This document shows, piece after piece, positions 33,696-37,312 of a DNA stretch of 37,312 nucleotides (positions are counted from its first letter, which is position 1; every line of letters begins with the position of its first letter). The translations under genes and the position numbers were made by a program. Source of the DNA: Chitinophagales bacterium (GTDB taxonomy: Bacteria > Bacteroidota > Bacteroidia > Chitinophagales > CAIOSU01); NCBI GenBank assembly GCA_018401955.1, contig JAGYJT010000027.1, positions 1 to 37,312 of the forward strand. The letters are read 5' to 3'. The notes beneath the pieces were generated by a model. That model was not told the origin of the DNA. It searched no databases and saw nothing but the letters and a program-made list of their open reading frames with translations.

Positions 33696-34661
33696 ATGGA
33701 TAGGTCCTACAATTTAATTGACGCACTCAGAGTACTTATTAAGTGGAAACTCCCTATTATCATATTCGTGGTGCTTGCCTCCATAGGTGGTGTAGTAGTT
33801 GCTTTGGTGCTGCCAGAGTATTTCAAATCGCAGTTGGTATTTTACCCAACCAACCCAGCGCGTACTGAGAGTTCGGTACTGTTTAGTGAGCAAAGCAATG
33901 AGTTTGCAGCCGACTTCTTTGGAACCAAAAACGACATTAACCGCCTACTAACCATAGCTACCAGTAGCTCGGTTGTCGATTTTATGGTAAACCACTTTGA
34001 CCTAACCACACACTACGGTTACGATACCTCTTCATCAAGCTTTATGCGCTATAAGGTTACCGAAGAGTTTAAAGACAACTACTCGGTACTTAAAACCGAA
34101 AACGGTGCCATCGAGATTACCATTATCGATACCGACCCACAACTAGCTGCCGATATGGTTAACATGGCCGCGGTGATGATTGACAAGTTGAACAACGGTA
34201 GCTTGCAAGGCAATAAAGAGAGCGTTACCGAGATGTTTAGTAAAAGCTACGCTGATAAAACAGCCGAAGTACAAATGCTATCAGATACCTTGGCTAAGCT
34301 TAAGGATGAATACGATATCGAGGTTATCAGCTCAGGCTCGCCAGATGGTTTGCCGGTGGTAAAAGGCAAGAATACTCAAGTAGTAGAAACCTACAAAGTA
34401 TTGCTTAAGCGCCAAGAAAGCGCAGTAACGGACCTTACCAAAGTGAAAACCCTGTACGACCGTAATAAATCAGCTTCAAGCGAAGAAATTTCGTCAATGT
34501 TTATTATCGAGAAGGGTTTTCCAGCAGAGAAGAAGGTGAAGCCAATCCGTTGGGCTATTTGTGTGGCCTCTACGCTTATCTCTTTGTTTTTGGCCATTTT
34601 AGGTGCGTTGTTAATTGATCGCATGCAATACATCAAACGCGAATTGAACAATGCTCAATAA
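33696..34661 (+). CDS. Wzz-like polysaccharide chain-length determinant protein
   Basis: A 321-residue inner-membrane protein with the Wzz/PCP layout: a short N-terminal cytoplasmic part (IDALRVLIKWKLPI), a first membrane helix (about 20-42), a large periplasmic alpha/beta region with coiled coil (about 43-285), and a second helix (about 287-310) before a short basic tail. No C-terminal BY-kinase domain is present. In Wzx/Wzy systems it controls polymer length together with the polymerase. Its end overlaps the following ligase/polymerase gene by 11 bp, indicating coupled translation. The sequence shows no frame problems, unlike the flippase upstream. Confidence 0.87.
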   Translation: MDRSYNLIDALRVLIKWKLPIIIFVVLASIGGVVVALVLPEYFKSQLVFYPTNPARTESSVLFSEQSNEFAADFFGTKNDINRLLTIATSSSVVDFMVNHFDLTTHYGYDTSSSSFMRYKVTEEFKDNYSVLKTENGAIEITIIDTDPQLAADMVNMAAVMIDKLNNGSLQGNKESVTEMFSKSYADKTAEVQMLSDTLAKLKDEYDIEVISSGSPDGLPVVKGKNTQVVETYKVLLKRQESAVTDLTKVKTLYDRNKSASSEEISSMFIIEKGFPAEKKVKPIRWAICVASTLISLFLAILGALLIDRMQYIKRELNNAQ

Positions 34662-36126
34662 GCAACTACCAGCATATCAACTTTGGTGGTTTGCAGGTTT
34701 TGCTTTGGTATCGTTGGCCTGCATACTCGGTGCTTTTGCATTGGAGCAGTATCTGGCATTGGCAGTACCCTTCATTTTGATATTTGGCTACATTGCTTTT
34801 ATCAACTACCGGATTATTTATTGGTTATTACTGTTTTCGCTTCCACTTTCTACCGAGCTAGATTTGGGTACTATAGGGCTCGACATGCCCGATGAGCTCA
34901 TTATGGTGGCGCTTATGTTTGTTACTATTTTCGCGGTGTTGGGCAAACCCCATTTGCTCGATTTTAGCTTTGTGAAGCACCCGGTAATGCTATTGTTGTT
35001 TACACACTTGTTTTTGGTGGTGCTGTTTATACCTTATTCGGCCAATATGCTTGTTACGATTAAGTATGCGCTCTCAAAGCTTTGGTTTTATCTGCCTTTT
35101 CTCATACTCACTAGTATGGTGCTTAAGGAAGAAACCGACCTTAAAAAGTTTTTCTGGTATATCTTTTTGCCCATGACCTTTACGGTGCTGGTGGTGTTAG
35201 TGCGCTATGCTGGTTATGGGTTTGCTTTCGAAGAGGTAAACAAGCCCATGTACCCGTTTTACCGCAACCACGTAAGCTATGCTTGCATGATTACCATCTT
35301 CTACCCGTTTATTTGGTTAGCTGCCAGTTGGTACCAGTCTGGCACTTGGAAGAGGCGCATCCTTCAGTGGAGCAAATTGCTTTACCTGGTAGCTATATAT
35401 TTGTCGTATACCCGCGCTTGCTATTTGGCTATAGCGGCTATTGCCATATGCTATGTAATCATTCACTGGAATTTACTCCGCCAAATGATTGTGGCGGCGT
35501 TGGCAGTTGTAGTGCTAGGCGTGGGCTATATGGTAAGCGATAATAACTATCTGGAGTTTGCACCTGAGTACACCAAAACGGTTTACCATACCGAATTTGG
35601 CGACCACCTGAAAGCAACAGTTAGCCTAAAAGATGTATCGAGCATGGAGCGTGTGTATCGTTGGGTAGCAGCTTTCCGAATGATTAATGATAGGCCCATA
35701 ACTGGCTTTGGTGCAGGCAATTTTTACCCTTACTACATGCGCTACACAGTTAGCGATTTCCAAACCTATACTAGTGATAACCCCGAAAAATCAACGGCGC
35801 ATAACTACTTCTTGCTCACTTTGGTTGAGCAGGGATTCCCTGGGTTGATAATCTTCCTTCTTACGGCGATATCCATATTCTTTTACGGTCAGCAAGCCTA
35901 CGCAAGGTCTAAGAATAAGGCGCATAGAAGGGTACTAATGACGTGTATGTTGGCACTGGTTTGTGTTTTTGTAAACCTTATGCTCAGCGACATGATTGAA
36001 ACCGACAAGGTTGGCAGCCTGTACTATATGAGCATTGCTATACTTTTGGTATATGCGCTAAAAGTGGATAAGGAGCATAAAAAGGCTACGAAAGTTGTTC
36101 AAAATAACGCAGCTGCCATCAATTAA
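34651..36126 (+). CDS. O-antigen ligase/polymerase family protein (Wzy/WaaL-like)
   Basis: A 491-residue polytopic inner-membrane protein with about 11-12 helices. Its large periplasmic loop (about residues 300-375) carries the Wzy_C pattern: ERVYRWVAAFRMINDRPITGFGAGNF and then STAHNYFLLTLVEQG. Members either polymerise (Wzy) or ligate (WaaL) surface glycan. The two cannot be separated by sequence alone, but coupling to a Wzz-like gene and a flippase favours a polymerase. The C terminus is hydrophilic (KVDKEHKKATKVVQNN). This is the last intact gene of the polysaccharide set. Confidence 0.88.
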   Translation: MLNKQLPAYQLWWFAGFALVSLACILGAFALEQYLALAVPFILIFGYIAFINYRIIYWLLLFSLPLSTELDLGTIGLDMPDELIMVALMFVTIFAVLGKPHLLDFSFVKHPVMLLLFTHLFLVVLFIPYSANMLVTIKYALSKLWFYLPFLILTSMVLKEETDLKKFFWYIFLPMTFTVLVVLVRYAGYGFAFEEVNKPMYPFYRNHVSYACMITIFYPFIWLAASWYQSGTWKRRILQWSKLLYLVAIYLSYTRACYLAIAAIAICYVIIHWNLLRQMIVAALAVVVLGVGYMVSDNNYLEFAPEYTKTVYHTEFGDHLKATVSLKDVSSMERVYRWVAAFRMINDRPITGFGAGNFYPYYMRYTVSDFQTYTSDNPEKSTAHNYFLLTLVEQGFPGLIIFLLTAISIFFYGQQAYARSKNKAHRRVLMTCMLALVCVFVNLMLSDMIETDKVGSLYYMSIAILLVYALKVDKEHKKATKVVQNNAAAIN

Positions 36127-36170
36127 TTGGAAATCTATATCAGGCTTGAAACGTTATTAATATCAGGAGG

Positions 36171-36275
36171 ATGGTATTAAATAATAGTTTTTTTGGTTCT
36201 AAAAAGTGTCGTACTAGCCGCTACCGCCTACTCGACGAACGAGAGATTATTATGCTGAAGCATTTTAAGGGGTAG
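36171..36275 (+). pseudogene. 34-codon ORF, possible remnant of a lost gene
   Basis: An ATG right after an AGGAGG stretch opens a 34-codon frame ending in SRYRLLDEREIIMLKHFKG. The last 19 residues have the look of a real protein C terminus (charged helix, terminal LKHFKG), while the first 12 do not. It could be the 3' remnant of a gene that once followed the polysaccharide cluster, or chance. I cannot name a family. Confidence 0.3.
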
Positions 36276-36286
36276 TCTAATTAGGC

Positions 36287-36583
36287 TTACTTAATGGGAT
36301 TTTTATCGGGATTACGTCTTGTGTCGAAAATATACAGTATACGTATGTGGTCGTCATTAACTTTGTAGTAAAGCACGAAATGCATTACTACAACCCGGTA
36401 GGTATCATCCTTAGTTGTTGCCCTCCCTATAAAATTATTGGATTCAATACGTTTTGCAGCATACTGAAATGCAAGCAACATCTTTCTATTGTATTTACTG
36501 GAACCTGTGACCGTTTCCCAATACTCGAAAATAGTATCAAGATCGTCAAGCGCCGACTCACCCCAGATTACTTGCTTAGCCAT
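36287..36583 (-). CDS. RelE/ParE family toxin
   Basis: A 98-residue toxin of the RelE/ParE superfamily: MAKQVIWGESALDDLDTIFEYW at the N terminus (the two-helix start), an Arg-rich middle, YRVVVMHFVLYYKVNDDHIRILYIFDTRRNPDK at the C terminus. The central strand and terminal Arg-Arg-Asn-Pro stretch are typical of RelE/ParE toxins, which cut mRNA at the ribosome or poison gyrase. The subtype is not clear. It lies directly downstream of its antitoxin gene with a 16-bp overlap, the usual arrangement for a type II pair. Confidence 0.88.
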   Translation of the reverse strand: MAKQVIWGESALDDLDTIFEYWETVTGSSKYNRKMLLAFQYAAKRIESNNFIGRATTKDDTYRVVVMHFVLYYKVNDDHIRILYIFDTRRNPDKNPIK

Positions 36584-36804
36584 TTCTTCAATCGCTCTTC
36601 AAGTTGTTCAGTGGTGTAGTAGTTTCCTGGCTCCTTAACTATGTCGCGCTGCGAAAGGATAGTTTCCTCTTGCTCGGTAAGCACATATCTACCTTCAAGC
36701 GGATAGTTGCCCTCTAGCAATTCGCTAACCAACTTCAAAAGCTCATCGTTTTCAATGGCTTCAATTTGGAGGTGCAAACGGTCTTTTAACTCTTGGTTGC
36801 TCAT
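36568..36804 (-). CDS. Antitoxin of the RelE/ParE pair
   Basis: A 78-residue acidic, mainly helical protein upstream of, and overlapping, the toxin gene. The N-terminal half (MSNQELKDRLHLQIEAIENDELLKLVSELL) is a helix-rich oligomerisation region of the kind found beside RelE/ParE toxins in Bacteroidota. The C-terminal half (TTEQLEERLKKWLSK) would wrap the toxin. No ribbon-helix-helix or Xre DNA-binding motif is obvious, so autoregulation by this protein is uncertain. Confidence 0.82.
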   Translation of the reverse strand: MSNQELKDRLHLQIEAIENDELLKLVSELLEGNYPLEGRYVLTEQEETILSQRDIVKEPGNYYTTEQLEERLKKWLSK

Positions 36805-36865
36805 ACAATTACGAACATACTGGAATATTACTATAGTTCCAAATGCACCTTGTAACCTTGAGTTA

Positions 36866-36935
36866 TGTCATACTTAGTGGGGTCGAAGTAAGCAACTCGC
36901 AACCCATAACTCGTAACCCATAACTCGCAACCAAA
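36866..36935. repeat. Dispersed repeat copy 2 running into heptad array D
   Basis: The left end TGTCATACTTAGT and right end AAGTAAGCAACTCGCAAC match copy 1 at 14056. From 36894 the tail continues as six 7-nt units starting with AAC: AACTCGC, AACCCAT, AACTCGT, AACCCAT, AACTCGC and AACCAAA. The array ends just before the 3' end of mutL (36939). Confidence 0.65.
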
Positions 36936-36938
36936 CCC

Positions 36939-37312
36939 CTACCGCGCCGCAAACCTACCATCCAGTTCCCGGAAATCGAAGGTGCTGATGGTTTGACGGC
37001 CACCGGGGGCAATGTAGGGCTGCTCGCAGGCGAAGAGCTCGTCAATGAGCGTTTCCATCTCTTTTATGGTAAGGCTTTGGCCGGCTTTTATGCTCGTTTG
37101 GCGGGCTAAGCTGCGGGCTAAGCTCTCGCGCTTGTCCAGCTTTAGCACGGCCAGGTTGTTCTTAAAATCCTCTAGCAAGCTCTCTACTATATGCTGCTCG
37201 TTGCCGCCTTTCAGGTCGGCGGGCATGCCGTGGATAACGAAATCGTGGTTGCCAAACTCCTGTATATCAAACCCCAGCCCGTTTATCTCTGGCAGCACCT
37301 CGCGCAGCAGGG
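36939..37312 (-). CDS. mutL: DNA mismatch repair protein MutL, C-terminal part
   Basis: The 3' end of a mutL gene that continues beyond the window. The visible 123 residues or so are the C-terminal dimerisation domain: LPEINGLGFDIQEFGNHDFVIHGMPADL, then EQHIVESLLEDFKNN, RQTSIKAGQSLTIKEMETLIDELFACEQPYIAPGGRQT and the end ELDGRFAAR. The order ACEQPYxxPxGR matches the C-terminal motif of MutL homologs. The zinc-binding and endonuclease DQHA segment would be in the missing part. MutL couples mismatch recognition by MutS to strand removal. Confidence 0.88.
   Translation of the reverse strand, partial: LLREVLPEINGLGFDIQEFGNHDFVIHGMPADLKGGNEQHIVESLLEDFKNNLAVLKLDKRESLARSLARQTSIKAGQSLTIKEMETLIDELFACEQPYIAPGGRQTISTFDFRELDGRFAAR

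Noticed and set aside
36160..36173. AGGAGG as a Shine-Dalgarno site for the 34-codon ORF
   Set aside because: It abuts the ATG with no spacing and other genes in the window do not use such sites, so it is probably fortuitous.
36894..36935. CRISPR or IS inverted repeat at the AAC heptads
   Set aside because: Units are 7 nt and contiguous, with no spacers; there is no transposase frame or terminal inverted repeat nearby.

Overview
The window comes from a member of the phylum Bacteroidota (called at phylum level only). The evidence is a set of families largely confined to that phylum (DUF5606, DUF4292, DUF4837, an FKBP of the SlyD type, a small four-helix membrane protein often labelled 'cytochrome B'), start codons without Shine-Dalgarno sequences, and repeated matches to the Bacteroidota promoter -7 box TAnnTTTG. 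Base composition is moderately AT-rich and uniform. I see no tRNA, rRNA, CRISPR array, complete insertion sequence or prophage.

Layout. 1-7.1 kb: the end of a cysteine desulfurase, a heme oxygenase behind a Fur-family-like operator, a DUF2254 membrane protein with an amber codon at position 5 of its likely original frame, a small membrane protein, DUF5606 overlapping an M3 oligoendopeptidase, a TonB-like protein and a small conserved protein. 7.2-12.7 kb: a MORN-repeat lipoprotein, an M42 aminopeptidase, a SlyD-like FKBP isomerase, an inward-rectifier K+ channel, a tiny lipoprotein and gcvT. 13-24.4 kb: a long same-strand run centred on the envelope: LpxD-like acyltransferase, dut, sugar nucleotidyltransferase, TPR lipoprotein, DUF4292 lipoprotein, EnvC-like M23 protein, TatA, GatA, a LysM lytic transglycosylase and DUF4837. 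Short overlaps between nucleotidyltransferase, TPR, DUF4292 and EnvC genes argue for co-translation. 24.7-29.8 kb: a 1714-residue secreted multidomain adhesin-like protein.

29.9-36.1 kb: a 3-hydroxyacyl-CoA dehydrogenase-like gene, ridA, and a surface polysaccharide set (GT4 glycosyltransferase, Wzx-like flippase, Wzz-like chain-length protein, O-antigen ligase/polymerase-like protein). The facing 5' ends of the glycosyltransferase and the flippase, about 600 bp, carry roughly ten frame disruptions. The rest of the window looks clean. 36.2-37.3 kb: a small orphan ORF, a RelE/ParE-type toxin-antitoxin pair and the 3' part of mutL.

The most unexpected structure is non-coding. Four intergenic gaps hold degenerate tandem arrays with a strict 7-nt period, each built on a different heptamer. 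One array grows out of the tail of a dispersed repeat that occurs twice in the window. No single undescribed gene system stands out with confidence. The heptad arrays, the heme-oxygenase operator and the indel island are the observations I would check first.
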